A stretch of 64,000 nt of DNA from Larimichthys crocea. Lineage: Eukaryota > Chordata > Actinopteri > Sciaenidae. Location: the NCBI RefSeq assembly GCF_000972845.2, contig NC_040032.1, positions 18,307,970 through 18,371,969 of the forward strand, in the 5' to 3' direction. This document shows, piece by piece, positions 50,301 to 57,419 of the stretch; position 1 is the first letter of the stretch, and every line of letters begins with the position of its first letter. The translations under genes were made by a program, and so were the position numbers. Below the pieces are notes generated by a model that did not search any database, was not told the DNA's origin, and saw only the letters and a list, made by a program, of their open reading frames with translations.

Positions 50301-52999
50301 TACTACTACAGACTTCATTCAAATTTCAAACTGTACACAAACTCTTCAACTATTAAACTCGTATTTAACTTTTTTCAAAATCTTTTACCGTATTTAAACT
50401 ATCAAGGCTCAAAGTTGAGCAGGTTTTTAGTCAAATTTTATATTTTCAGTTAGCTCATACTTCAAGCTGAAAGGTAATGGTCAGATCAGCTGCTGGCAGC
50501 CCTAATAAGAACACAAACTGTTTGAGAGTTTCTGTAAAGAGAGATTTTTTTCCTACAAATAAAAAGATATTTTTATTTGGTCATAATTTGTCTGTAGCTC
50601 ATTTTGATTTAAAAAACATTGTGAAAAAATCGTATCGTGAACAAAAAATCGTGACTCGAATCGAGTCGTGAGTTGAGTGTATCGTTACATCCCTATTAGC
50701 CACTAAGAATTAAATACATGATCATTGTTAACATGTTAATGTTAACCTGCTAAAGCTAATTATTATTAGCCACTAGGAATTAAATACCTGTTAATGTTAA
50801 CATGCTAATGTTAATTGCTAGCACGTCAATGCTAGTCACTCATTTTCAGTCACTAAGAATACATGCTAATGTAAACATGCTAATGTTAACATGCTAATGT
50901 TAATTGCTAGTGCGTTGTCTGTCTGAAATGATAATGACAGCAGAGCAGCTAGCGTGTTAACAATTATCATTAGCCACTAAGTATTATATACATGCCAATG
51001 CTAACATGCTAATGTTAAACTGCTAATGGTAACCTGCTAATGCTTACTACTTACTATTAGCCACTAAGAATTAAATACATGCTCATTGCCAACATGCTAA
51101 TGTTAACATGCTAATGTTAAGTGCTAGCACGTCAGTGCTAGCCCATAATTTTTAGTCACTAAGAATACATGCTAATGTTAATATGGTAATATTAATTGTT
51201 AGTGCGCCAAAGACAGCAGAGCAGCTACCGCGTTAGCACTAGCTGTAAAGACATGCTAACTGTTAACATTAGCGGCCAAAGCTAAAATTACTGCAAATGG
51301 TAATTGCTAGTGCGTCAATGCTAGCAATTAATATTAGCCACTAAGAATTTATTACATGACAACTGCTAACATGCTAAGCTATTTGCTAGCACGTCAGCGC
51401 TAGCAATTAGCCTCAGCCACTAATAACCAAATGCATGCTACTTGTTAACATGCTAAAGCTAACGTGCTAATGATAATTGATTGCGCGTTGTCTGTCTAAA
51501 ATGACAGACAATGACAGCAGTGCAGCTAGCGCGTTAACAATTAACATTAGCCATTAAGTATTAAATACATGATAATATTAACATGGTAATGCTACCCTGG
51601 TAATGGTAACCTGCCAATGCTTATTGATTACTATTAGCCACTAAGAATTAAATACATGCTCATTGCTAACATGCTAATGCTAACATGCTAATGTTAATTG
51701 CTAGCAAGTTAAGGCTAGCCACTCATTTTCACTAAGAATACATGTTAATGCTAACATGCTAATATTAATTGTTAGCGGATAATTGCTAGCGTGTTGTCTG
51801 TCTAAAATGACAGACAATGACAGCAGAGCAGCTACCGCGTTAACAATTAACATTAGCCATTAAGTATTAAATACATGTTAATATTAACATGGTAATGCTA
51901 ACCTGGTAATGGTAACCTGCTAAAGCTTATTGATTACTATTAGCCACTAAGAATTAAATACATGTTCATTGCTAACATGCTAATGTGAACATGCTAATGT
52001 TAATTGCTAGCACGTTAAGGCTAGCCACTCATTTTCAGTCATTAACAATACATGTTAATGCTAACATGCTAATATTAACTGTTAGCGCGTCAGAGACAGC
52101 AGAGAAGCTAGCGCGTCAGAGACAGCAGAGAAGCTAGCGCGTTAGCGCTAGCTGTANNNNNNNNNNCTGTTGAGCTCACTATATAGTCCACTACATTTAT
52201 TTCCCTATGTAGGGAGTAGGGAGTAGGGAATGAGTGAGTGATTTCAGGCACAGCCATGGTAATTGCTAACATGACGCGCTAGCAATTATCATTAGCATGT
52301 TAGCAATTGCCATGTTTTTAATTTTTAGTGGCTTAGTGGCTAATGCCGATTTAGTGGATAATTAGCCACTAAGCCACTAAAAATTAAAGACATGGTAATT
52401 GCTCCTGTGTATAAATAAACATGTTAATAATTACTATTTGAGGTGTGCTTTTTGAATACAGACCCCGGCAACAGCCCACTCATCACTCTCAAAATTTCTG
52501 TGGGAATTTTCTAGTTAGGTTCATTATTCTGAAATGGGCCATTCTGTTTAATCCATCATTTCACTTTTTGTACTTTATTATATTTTGTTGCTGATACTTT
52601 GAAGTAAAGTTTTGGCATGTAAGACAGTATTAGTATACTGTGGTATTGCAACTACTTCAGTAAAGATCTGTGTACTTCTTCCACTGCTCGTCGATAGAGG
52701 GTGTCGGGAATCGAACAAGTTAGCACAGGCTTGACGCCCTCATACTTCTCAGTGTAGCGGAAAGAGCCACAACATGAGAATGAACGGTCATAATGCACAT
52801 TTATTATAGCTCATAACAGAGCCTCTTCTGGGTGTTATCATCTCAAACAGTGACACTCTGAAGACATGAAACTCTCAAAGGAACATGAAGCTCACCATTT
52901 CTTCGTACACTCCAAAGTGAGTTCCTGGTAAGAGGCTACAAACTGAAACTTTGAAGCCTTCTTACCAACTCGTTGCAGTCTCTTCCATACCGAAGTCAT
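15377..52999 (-). CDS. ehbp1l1: EH domain-binding protein 1-like 1 (NT-C2, CH and bMERB domains), 29 coding exons
   Basis: Adaptor linking Rab8/Rab10-type GTPases and EHD proteins to actin and membrane tubules. Exons: 52896-52999, 43391-43448, 43218-43313, 41339-41392, 40759-40991, 40434-40552, 40226-40303, 38786-39496, 37127-37264, 36741-36977, 36417-36582, 35238-35585, 33775-35067, 27253-27504, 26561-27067, 23811-25256, 21887-22699, 20900-21110, 20659-20807, 20286-20334, 19201-19525, 18629-18696, 18457-18505, 18329-18381, 17829-17940, 16990-17089, 16802-16875, 15639-15753, 15377-15464. All have AG acceptors and GT donors and phases agree throughout: 8046 nt, 2681 residues, against about 1523 in human. 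Domains: NT-C2 1-182; Pro/Ser linker 222-780; charged helices about 781-1212 and 1550-1850; CH 2289-2396; bMERB about 2520-2670; C-terminal CVLQ CaaX-type box. Neighbouring fam89b and znrd2 support EHBP1L1 over EHBP1. I saw no NPF motif. Small symmetric exons could be missed, so the length is a model. Confidence 0.93.
15957..16080 (+). repeat. Interspersed repeat family B, copy 1
   Basis: (TCAAA)n followed by TTTTATTTGTATAGCC, TTTGCCTCAGAGGGCTTTAC and ACCCTCGGTTC. The same sequence in reverse orientation is at 53859-53990, and a shorter copy at 62828-62910. Common fish-type short repeat, non-coding. Confidence 0.8.
16944..16980 (+). repeat. (GT)n(GA)n compound microsatellite abutting an ehbp1l1 donor site
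   Basis: The run ends immediately beside the donor of exon 16990-17089: the intron begins GTGAGATCC, then (CT)n, then (AC)n on the transcript strand. Confidence 0.9.
17392..17656. mobile_element. Fold-back (inverted repeat) element
   Basis: About 265 bases made of two roughly 105-base arms in inverted orientation: ATGCATTTCAATTACATAGA at 17393 is mirrored by the reverse complement near 17651, and TTAATGTGAAGCAA, ATTTATGTAATA and TTTCCATCCATTTGAAT recur in mirrored order. A few substitutions and small indels separate the arms. It lies in the ehbp1l1 intron between exons 17829-17940 and 16990-17089. The sequence just right of it (GTCAGCTGGGATAGGTTCCAGCTC, 17671 on) resembles another common fish repeat. 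No coding capacity. Confidence 0.8.
17962..18020 (+). repeat. (CA)n microsatellite upstream of an ehbp1l1 acceptor
   Basis: About 29 CA units. On the transcript strand this is (GU)n beginning only about 20 bases upstream of the acceptor of exon 17829-17940. Confidence 0.95.
19201..20807 (-). CDS. ehbp1l1: ehbp1l1 exons 19-21: calponin-homology (CH) domain
   Basis: Exons 20659-20807, 20286-20334 and 19201-19525 encode one CH domain: [60 protein letters not shown] and [20 protein letters not shown]. These are the standard family signatures. The single CH domain of EHBP1 proteins is associated with actin-linked tubulation. The 3' part of exon 21 is linker ending RTKRLLK, matching the RLLK position in EHBP1. 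Upstream exon 20900-21110 is acidic linker. Confidence 0.93.
19765..19984 (+). repeat. Interspersed repeat family A, copy 2
   Basis: Shorter copy of the element at 9865-10170, with an internal deletion between the CATTCACACACATTCACACA and GGGGTTCAGTATCTTGCCCA blocks. Located in the intron between exons 20286-20334 and 19201-19525. Confidence 0.8.
21887..27504 (-). CDS. ehbp1l1: ehbp1l1 exons 14, 15 and 17: variable linker
   Basis: Exons 27253-27504, 26561-27067 and 21887-22699 are acidic and Pro/Ser-rich; 21887-22699 includes [20 protein letters not shown] and a run of D/E near its end. All are phase 2, so each could be skipped without breaking the frame, which suggests alternative isoforms. 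Evidence is splice signals and phase; I recognise no domain. Exon 16 lies within this span and is listed separately. Confidence 0.78.
22838..22894. repeat. Perfect 20-bp hairpin
   Basis: Arms 22838-22857 (TAAAAGGCAGAGTTGGCTGT) and 22875-22894 (exact reverse complement) flank a 17-base loop. It lies 138 bases upstream of exon 21887-22699 in an intron. Confidence 0.9.
22895..23405 (+). repeat. Possible solo LTR or other repeat fragment
   Basis: C/T-rich, promoter-less stretch resembling the style of fish gypsy LTRs (for example CCTGCTCTGCTTCC, AATAACCCTTCTAAGCC, TGTCTGCAGTG). No clear TG..CA ends or target duplication found, so this is only a suspicion. Confidence 0.25.
23811..25256 (-). CDS. 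ehbp1l1: ehbp1l1 exon 16: charged helix with internal 78-bp coding repeats
   Basis: A 1446-nt exon. The first about 110 residues are ordinary; then about 250 residues are Glu/Lys/Arg/Met-rich with a 26-residue unit (core [20 protein letters not shown]) repeated about five times. It ends with [20 protein letters not shown] and [14 protein letters not shown], a less simple segment that may be a conserved motif. Phase 2 at both ends. Confidence 0.9.
25476..25514 (+). repeat. Short tandem CACACTGTA repeat
   Basis: About four copies of a 9-10-base unit (CACTGTACA) directly left of a MITE. Confidence 0.8.
25512..25870 (+). mobile_element. Non-autonomous DNA transposon (MITE-like), degenerate
   Basis: Terminal inverted repeats: left TACACCCATCAGCCATAACA, right end reverse complement TACACTGATCAGCCATAACA, similar over about 26 bases. 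The internal sequence includes CCAAAACAGCCCTGACCCAT, a pattern I associate with a common fish DNA element. No intact transposase. Located in the ehbp1l1 intron between exons 26561-27067 and 23811-25256. Confidence 0.75.
27654..28153 (+). repeat. 5' LTR (500 bp)
   Basis: Begins TGTCGTGAGCTCCC and ends CCTGACA. TATAAA at 27790-27795 with a predicted start at about 27820, 30 bases downstream. AATAAA near 28098. Compared with the 3' LTR it carries about 90 extra bases around 28005-28095 (including a short GT run) and lacks a 7-base insertion. Confidence 0.93.
28154..28167 (+). other. Probable self-priming primer-binding site of the retrotransposon
   Basis: Two bases after the LTR end, ACGATCTGAC (28156-28165) is the exact reverse complement of GTCAGATCGT (27820-27829), which is where the TATA box predicts the mRNA 5' end. 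Tf1/sushi retrotransposons are known to prime reverse transcription with the 5' end of their own mRNA. No tRNA-complementary TGG start is present here. Confidence 0.7.
28173..29285 (+). CDS. gag: Retrotransposon Gag
   Basis: 370 residues. A glutamine-rich N-terminal stretch ([18 protein letters not shown] type) and a Pro/Ala-rich linker are followed by a capsid-like region ([27 protein letters not shown]) and a C-terminal CCHC zinc knuckle, [14 protein letters not shown], which binds RNA. The frame ends at TAG 29283-29285, 19 bases after a slippery heptamer that leads into pol. The start ATG is the first after the LTR, 20 bases downstream of it. Confidence 0.92.
   Translation: MDPANVSQNLDLEPPTAMQRLGNAERDISQMTGDVSSLLRLGNQQQQQLQQTQQLLQQQQHRIHEQQDHLAHITRLLAQLIPQSQPAAPATASLPATPAIASPPASTAPESPAQATAAGAPEPRIGNPERFNGDPKQVRPFLTSCSLQFSLQPRTFATEGAKVGYTITHLTGRARLWGTAEFERQTPACTSFELFAEEMLKVFDLGSSSEEASQDLLSIRQGRRTVADYSIDFRTLARRSPWNMAALVDVFFASLADYIKDELVSHERPSTLDDVIALAVRIDRRIQTRRRDRGRQNPPATSSRHVPTVQPSSPTTPPNQPDLSEPMEIGRASLSPAERRRRISSNLCLYCGGEGHRVANCPLKAQAHQT
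29258..29264 (+). promoter_or_regulatory. -1 ribosomal frameshift site UUUAAAA
   Basis: T TTA AAA lies in the gag frame exactly as the X XXY YYZ rule needs. Slipping back one base enters the pol frame (TTT AAA AGC). It is within the gag/pol overlap, just after the zinc knuckle. I did not establish the downstream stimulatory structure. Confidence 0.75.
29261..32743 (+). CDS. pol: Retrotransposon Pol (protease, RT, RNase H, integrase, chromodomain)
   Basis: Open from upstream of the slippery site to TGA at 32741-32743. In order: aspartic protease ([12 protein letters not shown], about 29389), reverse transcriptase ([13 protein letters not shown]; catalytic [10 protein letters not shown] near 30333), RNase H ([16 protein letters not shown], about 30775), integrase zinc domain (H..H..CPTC, 31330-31460) and catalytic core ([33 protein letters not shown]), then a chromodomain ([34 protein letters not shown]). 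The catalytic residues expected by eye are present. It is made as Gag-Pol through the -1 frameshift; the ATG at 29213 is not needed. No env gene follows. Confidence 0.95.
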   Translation, partial: KSPSSPDIGGVRLSSMTIQSSKHKPLVQVRLHLSDSTHTLAALVDSGAAANIMDTKLAHQLGLETLRLTPPVPALALNGHPLGTVMHVTTPVKMMLSGNHSETIQFHLLHSPGQPLILGYPWLRRHNPHLDWATGKIREWGKDCHQTCLLAAMPPSHPVPPDSAPDISNVPECYHGLREVFNKIKATSLPPHRPYDCAIDLLPGSVPPKGSLYSLSAPERRSMETYISNSLAAGIIRPSSSPAGAGFFFVGKKDGTLRPCIDYRGLNSITVKNRYPLPLLNSAFELLQGATIFTKLDLRNAYHLVRIREGDEWKTAFNTPTGHYEYLVMPFGLTNAPGVFQALVNDVLRDILNQFVFVYLDDILIFSKTQPEHTHHVQQVLHRLLQNSLFVKAEKCEFHTKTVAFLGYIVAEGKIQMDPAKVSAVTSWPVPENRKKLQQFLGFANFYRRFIRNYSSVAAPLTALTSNKQPFTWTPAADKAFSILKARFTRAPILQMPDADRQFIVEVDASDVGVGAVLSQRAAEDNKLHPCAFFSRRLSPSECNYDVGNRELLAVKLALEEWRHWLEGSTVPFLVWTDHKNLEYIRSAKRLNPRQSRWALFFTRFNFTLSYRPGSRNIKPDSLSRQFQKEDAPSQNPAPILPSPCVIGVLTWEIEKQVRDALRDQPGPSACPDDRLFVPEHLKSKVIQWGHDSRLACHPGSTRTCHLLSQRFWWPSLRRDVRDFIRACPTCNRHKSSNQPPAGLLQPLPVPTRPWSHISMDFVTGLPQSKGMTVILTIVDRFSKMAHFVPLPKLPSAKETAQVVLEHVFRIHGLPRDVVSDRGPQFTSTFWKEFCHLLGATVSLSSGFHPQSNGQSERANQELEKALRCMASHNPPTWSQQLLWVEYAHNSLTCSATGMSPFQCVYGYQPPLFNSQEGEVTCPSALAYSRRCRRTWAQARATLLKSISSYTTGANRHRTPAPAYRVGQKVWLSAKDLPLRVESRKLAPRFLGPFPIQRVISPTAVQLLLPRSMRVHPTFHVSKIKPVHESPLVPATPPPPPPRLIDGGPVYTVRRLLRSRRRGRGIQYLVDWEGYGPEERTWVPASRILDRTLIAGFHRQHPDQPAIRRGRPKGPRRSTHPVSDPAPGLAPVPGPALTPAGGSPASSEDEAVDSDCSEEF
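32805..32826 (+). other. Polypurine tract region
   Basis: GAGGGGGGGGTTC directly before the 3' LTR fits the plus-strand primer site. Confidence 0.65.
32827..33245 (+). repeat. 3' LTR (419 bp)
   Basis: Same ends as the 5' LTR and same TATAAA and GTCAGATCGT blocks. It lacks about 90 bases between the CCCTGCC and CAATAAA positions and has an extra CTGTGAT-like 7 bases before CCCGGACC. Confidence 0.93.
33251..33774. other. ehbp1l1: Intron remainder between the retrotransposon and ehbp1l1 exon 13
   Basis: AT-rich single-copy-looking sequence with no gene or repeat I recognise. It continues the intron interrupted by the element; on the other side the intron runs from 27505 to 27653. Confidence 0.6.
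33775..35067 (-). CDS. ehbp1l1: ehbp1l1 exon 13: long charged alpha-helical segment
   Basis: A 1293-nt exon encoding about 430 residues, mostly Glu, Lys and Arg in alternating blocks ([20 protein letters not shown] type). It is predicted as coiled coil or stable single alpha helix and would act as a rigid spacer. Phase 2 at both ends, acceptor TTTTTGTACAG, donor GTGAGTTC. The plus strand appears as long pyrimidine-rich open frames (Phe/Leu/Ser-rich), which are antisense shadows. Confidence 0.88.
35125..35155 (+). repeat. (GT)n microsatellite
   Basis: Short GT run about 60 bases upstream (transcript sense) of the exon 13 acceptor. Confidence 0.9.
35238..40303 (-). CDS. ehbp1l1: ehbp1l1 exons 7-12: Pro/Ser/Thr-rich linker
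   Basis: Exons 40226-40303, 38786-39496, 37127-37264, 36741-36977, 36417-36582 and 35238-35585 encode low-complexity Pro/Ser/Thr-rich sequence, probably disordered, with proline clusters such as [14 protein letters not shown] assign them because phases and splice signals chain correctly from the NT-C2 exons to the coiled-coil exon, not from homology. Exon 12 ends with an acidic stretch including [15 protein letters not shown], which could be a short linear motif. The acceptor of 38786-39496 lies in a CCAT tandem run. Confidence 0.8.
37707..37973 (+). repeat. Interspersed repeat family A, copy 3
   Basis: Very similar to 9865-10170, including CATGCAAGGTGC.AACTGCTCA and GATGGCACAGCCTTCAGGAG. 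Lies in the intron between exons 38786-39496 and 37127-37264, which otherwise (37265-38785) shows no gene. Confidence 0.85.
40434..52999 (-). CDS. ehbp1l1: ehbp1l1 exons 1-6: N-terminal C2 (NT-C2) domain
   Basis: Six exons encode the membrane-binding NT-C2 domain. Start [20 protein letters not shown] is at 52999; later diagnostic pieces are [53 protein letters not shown] and the [19 protein letters not shown] to [11 protein letters not shown] run, then [20 protein letters not shown]. These follow the human EHBP1 family throughout. The ATG exon is preceded by a strong acceptor (TTTTTATTTCAG ending at 53011), so an untranslated upstream exon is likely. Intron 1 is 9.4 kb and carries the satellite composite. 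Confidence 0.93.
41552..42650 (-). mobile_element. Truncated non-LTR (LINE) retrotransposon, 3' part
   Basis: Minus-strand fragments encode the C-terminal part of a reverse transcriptase: [20 protein letters not shown], then [19 protein letters not shown] and [20 protein letters not shown] pieces, in two or three frames. It ends at 41552-41600 with the tail type GGATAAATAGTATAATCTAATC. L2- or Rex/Babar-like by eye. Broken by frameshifts; inside an ehbp1l1 intron. Confidence 0.85.
42651..42765 (+). repeat. Short fish repeat fragment
   Basis: AGGTTCAAACCAGGAACCTT and GTGCTAACCACTGCATCAC match a short repeat often seen next to fish transposable elements. Directly abuts the LINE fragment. Confidence 0.55.
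43748..43778 (+). repeat. (GT)n microsatellite
   Basis: About 15 GT units in ehbp1l1 intron 1. Confidence 0.9.
44711..44860 (+). repeat. Interspersed repeat fragment
   Basis: AGAATCAGAATGAGAACGGC, TTTATTGGCCAGGTGTGTG and CAGAAGGAATTTGACTCCGG are hallmarks of a common fish short repeat. Non-coding. Confidence 0.6.
45051..45080 (+). repeat. (CA)n microsatellite
   Basis: About 15 CA units in ehbp1l1 intron 1. Confidence 0.9.
45213..45249. repeat. Perfect 15-bp hairpin
   Basis: TGTAAAGGCTTATAG (45213-45227) and its exact reverse complement (45235-45249) flank a 7-base loop. Isolated in intron 1. Confidence 0.85.
46259..46510 (+). repeat. 84-bp tandem repeat (about 3 copies) ending in a 24-bp perfect hairpin
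   Basis: Units start at 46259, 46343 and 46427. Each begins with a small palindrome (GACGAGTG.CACTCGTC) and includes CTAGCAAGCTATTGTTCTTC. The third copy turns back on itself: 46444-46467 and 46472-46495 are exact reverse complements around the 4-base loop AGCA. It marks the left side of the repeat composite in intron 1. Confidence 0.9.
46511..47082. other. Unassigned part of the intron 1 composite
   Basis: No protein recognised. Contains a perfect 16-base palindrome GGGCATCGCGATGCCC (46785-46800). Base composition is higher in GC than the satellite to the right. It may be internal sequence of a larger transposable element. Confidence 0.4.
47083..47345 (+). repeat. Compound (CA)n/(CT)n microsatellite
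   Basis: Alternating CA and CT blocks over about 260 bases, for example ACACACCACCCCACACAC and TCTCTCTCTCTCTCTCTC runs. Confidence 0.95.
47440..47790 (+). repeat. Composite module M, copy 1 (with low-quality-looking insert)
   Basis: Matches 50443-50730: TTTTCAGTTAGCTCATACTT, CCCTAATAAGAACACAAAC, CAAATAAAAAGAT, AAAAAATCGTATCGTGAACA and GTTGAGT..TCGTTAC in the same order. Copy 1 contains about 100 extra bases (47467-47575) rich in G, T and C homopolymers that copy 2 lacks. Confidence 0.85.
49229..49593 (+). repeat. 365-bp segment, left copy (abuts assembly gap)
   Basis: Matches 49604-49968 over its whole length with two substitutions seen by eye (ATTAACC/ATTAGCC and GATAAAATGC/GATAACATGC). 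Ends exactly at the first N. Confidence 0.93.
49594..49603. other. Assembly gap (10 N)
   Basis: Ten N between two copies of the same 365 bases; true gap size unknown. Confidence 1.
49604..49968 (+). repeat. 365-bp segment, right copy (abuts assembly gap)
   Basis: Starts exactly at the base after the gap and continues without a break into GAGGTGTGCTTTTTGACTAC. Confidence 0.93.
49961..50442 (+). repeat. Composite end block with AT-rich insert
   Basis: GAGGTGTGCTTTTTGACTAC, CAACAGCCCACTCGTCACTC and GGGAATTTTCTAGTTA recur at 52439-52517, so this block ends a repeat unit. It is followed by a T/A-rich stretch (TTTTTCTTCTTCCGTACGTT and on) of a kind widespread in fish genomes. Confidence 0.7.
50443..50730 (+). 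repeat. Composite module M, copy 2
   Basis: Second copy of 47440-47790 without the homopolymer-rich insert. Leads into the same satellite sequence (CCCTATTAGCCACTAAGAAT). Confidence 0.85.
52157..52166. other. Assembly gap (10 N)
   Basis: Ten N inside the satellite array, directly after a 25-base tandem duplication (GTCAGAGACAGCAGAGAAGC twice). Confidence 1.
52301..52404. repeat. Long hairpin, 28-bp perfect arms
   Basis: 52317-52344 and 52361-52388 are exact reverse complements (core TTTTTAGTGGCTTAGTGGCT) around a 16-base loop; the pairing continues imperfectly to about 52301 and 52404. Located at the right end of the satellite. Confidence 0.9.
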
Positions 53000-53300
53000 G
53001 ATTTCCTGTGCTGAAATAAAAACTCAACAAACAGGAAAAGGAAAGAAAAGGAAAGTCTGCGAGGCGCGACAAAAATCCAACTTTATCCACTGTCTCCTTA
53101 AAAGGTCTCCTTCTTCTTCTTCTCCTGCTGCTGCTGCTGCTGACGATGATGATGATGAAGTCCACGCACGCTGCGACTCGCGCTCATTGGTAATAAGTTG
53201 AATCACGCTGGGAAATTTAAAAAGAAGGAGTTATGTCGCCATGAAGAGAACAGAGCGAGCTCTGAGGTAAGAGGACTGCCACTTAGAAGTCAAAGAGGAA
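53000..53300 (-). promoter_or_regulatory. ehbp1l1: 5' region of ehbp1l1 with compound trinucleotide repeat
   Basis: The coding start exon probably begins at 53010 after TTTTTATTTCAG, so the first untranslated exon and promoter should lie further right. On the transcript strand 53106-53160 reads (CAT)n, (CAG)5, (GAA)n in succession, possibly within the 5' UTR. On the plus strand a short ATG-started stretch at 53240 reaches a donor-like GAG|GTAAGAG (53263-53270), which could be a divergent transcript. Confidence 0.4.
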
Positions 53301-53508
53301 CCGATTCCGCCCTTCTGCCTCGCTGTCATTCAAACAGCCCATAAAAGTCTGATATAAAGCAACCAAACAACTGCAAGCTTTCAGTGACAACTCCTGTCTG
53401 TGGCAGTAATCTACAAGGAGACAGGACAACACTTAGTCAGCCCTAGTTGTAATATACTGTAGTTCTGCTGCCTCCCTCCTTCCTCCAGGCACTTTACGAC
53501 AGACAGAC

Positions 53509-53510
<2 letters not shown>

Positions 53511-53553
<43 letters not shown>
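53511..53553 (+). repeat. (GA)n microsatellite
   Basis: About 21 GA units. Confidence 0.95.
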
Positions 53554-53557
<4 letters not shown>

Positions 53558-53858
53558 ATATGCAAAAGAGTGCCTGCTGGTGATGCAGCAGTATGCAAAG
53601 GTTTTATCTGTGCAGTTTATAGACAGTGTGTGAAGGCACTGATGTAACAGTCGTACCTACAGACTTTGATCCTGACAGATGTCACTGGAACAAGCTTATC
53701 TGACAATTACTGTTTCACTTAATCAGCTCTGCAAACTCCTGCAGGCTACAAGGCTGCAACAGTCCATTCAGCAACACTGCTGTGGCATGAAGCACAGTGT
53801 TTGTTAAAAAAATTGAGCTCTTACTCAACTCACTTTTTGTGGGCAAGTTTTTCCTCAC

Positions 53859-53990
53859 TTGAACCGAGGGTCTAAGGACAGAGGGTGTCACTCTCTGTAC
53901 AGATTGTAAAGCCCTCAGAGGCAAAATGTGTTTTGTGACTTTAAGCTATACAAATAAAATTGATTTGATTTGATTTGATTTGACTTCCTG
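53859..53990 (-). repeat. Interspersed repeat family B, copy 2
   Basis: Reverse-orientation copy of 15957-16080: GAACCGAGGGTCTAAGGACA, GTAAAGCCCTCAGAGGCAAA and (TTTGA)n end. Confidence 0.8.
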
Positions 53991-54079
53991 AGTTTTAGTT
54001 ACGTCATCCAGCACTTTCCAGAAAGGTGTGTTTCAACTACAGGGGAATAGTTTCCATGGAGCGAGCCAACTGACTCCAG

Positions 54080-54080
<1 letters not shown>

Positions 54081-54121
<41 letters not shown>

Positions 54122-54131
54122 TGTGTGTGTG
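54081..54131 (+). repeat. (GT)n microsatellite
   Basis: GT run with one GGGT interruption. Confidence 0.95.
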
Positions 54132-54134
54132 TTC

Positions 54135-56592
54135 AAGCCAGGTCAAGGCACAGGGATTTTCCTCAGTGAGAGCAGGACTTTATTTTTAGATGGGGGGGAA
54201 CAGGGATGGATGGATGGACAGAAGCAGCTGGGGTGGAGGAGTGCATGGCGGCAGCAGGGGGAACAACTCTCTCATGACTCAGAGTTTGTCTAATATTACA
54301 ACATGGGTCCAACATTGAAAGGTGCATTTTTGCTCTCAGTACACAGGGTGTGGATGGCTTCCTTTTTTTCAAATATACTTCCACATAAACAGAGATGAGA
54401 ACTGTGCAGGTACTGTACACCATATTTTAGGCTTTAGATCTAACTCAGAGTTTCATGTCACTTTGTATTGTAAAATAAAATTATGAACAGTGCCAGAGGA
54501 TCCTGCTCTGCTGGAGTCTACAGTCCACTCTACAGTGGACAAATATGCCAGAAAAGTGATGTAGTGTCATCACACAATAAAATAGTTTTAACCACATCCA
54601 GGGTGTGTAACATTTGATACAGCCCAGTGCACCGTCTCCGTCCACCACCATCACACCATATTTTATGCTTAAATCTTTCTGTTGTAACATGAATATGTCA
54701 CTAGTGTTTTTCCTCATGTTGCTTGTTTCCATGGTGGAACTACAATCTCATCTTTTATTTTCATCCTGAGTGTATTCCCTCACTTAAATGAGCTCACCTT
54801 CCTGCACTGACGTCCAGTCTGTCTGTTTATTGTATCACTCACTCACTATAGTGTACTAACTTACAGTGACAGATATCTGATAATCCAAACCACAAAGACA
54901 TGCATCATAAAGAAGAAAAAAAGCCAACAGACAGACAGACAGGCAAATACATTCTAACAATAACCACAACATATGTTGATTATAAATAGACAACAGCATG
55001 AGACTTTCAACTCAAACGTCACCCCCCTTCATTCCTTCTGTCTCCACAGCAAATGGTTTGTCTTCACTCTGCTGCTTTCAGTGTGATTTCAGCAGAAGAG
55101 GACTGCAGGAGTGAAGGAGCTCTGTCTTGACTGGAGACAGTGTGTCCCCCTGTTGGTCACATTTTGTAACATCATCCTTTAATTACCTTTACTTAAAATA
55201 AGAAAATCCACTGTGACCAAAACATTAAAATAATTTAAATTGTGGACTCTTTTATTCTCACTGTTCTTCTCTGAGAAGTCAGAAATGAATCAAGCACAAC
55301 ATTCAACCACTAAAACTAATTCTTCTGTTCAGGAATGCAAGTAAATAACTATAAAAAAAAGCGACTTTATTTTTTGTAAAACAGCCTATTAGAAAATTCA
55401 TGGATAACAACAATTATATTTTAGCATTAAAAAATATAATTATGGTTAAAGAGCTTCTACATACTGCTGTATTAACTATTAGAGAACCATAAACATGATT
55501 TTAGTAATTACCAATGCTGTTAATTTAACAATAATACAGAACAGATAATAATAAAACGGTCTGTGTGATCAGAGACATTATAGGATTATGAGGAAACCAC
55601 AAACAGTCCTCAGGTGTCAAAAAAGATGTCACAATAATTCTTAGAAAGGATCCACCCTCCACCCACCTCAAATCCAGTGCCAAGCTAGCAGCATGTATGA
55701 TATACAATGATAACAGCTCTCTTCTCTCTGTCTTGATGTTTTATTCAGCAGGTAGTGCAAGTTTACATGCCAATAAGCAGAGAAGTTGGTTTAAAGATTT
55801 GATTTGCTTTTATTTGATTTGCCGACAGCCAGGAAAAACTGTACAGTGGTAATAAAAACTGTATATGTGTATGTGTATGAGGATGAGGGAACAGCCTTTC
55901 TCTTTCAATTTACCCAGCCATACCTTGTATAATCATCACTTTTCTATCTGCCCAAAATAATGTGTTCTTGCCAGGTGCTCCATTTGAACCCTGTTTAATA
56001 ATAAAAAAAAAACTGGATTACCCATCAATCCTGAAATTGCAGTGGCAGTTGGCAGTCCACCATGAGCTGGCTTCTGTTGAATTTCAAAGGGAGTTTTTCC
56101 TCCACACTGTCACCAAGTGTTTGCTCATGGTGGAATTATTGGTCTCTGTAGATAATATTATAAAGAGTACAGTAGACCTACTCTGTATGGAAAGAGTCAC
56201 GTTTTTCTGAGCCAACAGAAAAAAGTAAAAAAGTGGTTGTATCTGTACAAATCCAGACATTTACAACATGGTCAGGATCCACTATAGGCGTAATAATGTA
56301 ATAATGCTTCATTAACTAATCCGATTGCAATTTATTGTGTACTGAAGCTGAATATCAAACCTGATATTAAGATCTGCAAAGACCATGCATAAGTCATAGC
56401 TCTTGTGTTATCAGTTTCTCTCAAAACCCCATCATTTTGTCAAAACACAAAAATGGAATGTCAAATAAATTCTTAGTTGGACAACAGGATCAAAAGAATA
56501 TGCCACAGAGATGCATGGCACTTAGTGTAAATGGGGTCTAATGGGACAGTCAGAGACATCAACCATGCTTCATGGAGCCTGTGTCTGCATCT
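54135..56592. other. Intergenic region left of fam89b, no recognised gene
   Basis: AT-rich sequence with short ORFs of no recognised homology. The 3' UTR of fam89b should occupy the right part. Confidence 0.6.
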
Positions 56593-57369
<777 letters not shown>

Positions 57370-57419
57370 CGAGATTCAGCAGGAGTCAACACTACAGCTT
57401 CTGCATGGATCACTGTGAA

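Larger units (their letters stand above)
47770..52440 (+). repeat. GCTAATGTTAAC-type satellite array with higher-order structure
   Basis: About 4.7 kb built from variants of CATGCTAATGTTAA, ATTAGCCACTAAGAATTAAA and TGCTAGCACGT.AGTGCTAGC. A higher-order unit recurs: GTGCTAGCACGTCAGTGCTA followed by CCATAATTTTTAGTCACTAA begins at 47919, 48595 and 51121, the first two 676 bases apart. The array is rich in self-complementary words such as GCTAGCGCGTTAGCGCTAGC. It contains both assembly gaps and an inserted AT-rich block (50046-50440). No coding capacity. Confidence 0.9.

Noticed and set aside
47770..52440. Regularly spaced repeats that might suggest a CRISPR-like array
   Set aside because: Units are variable, not separated by unique spacers, and the genome is vertebrate; this is a satellite.
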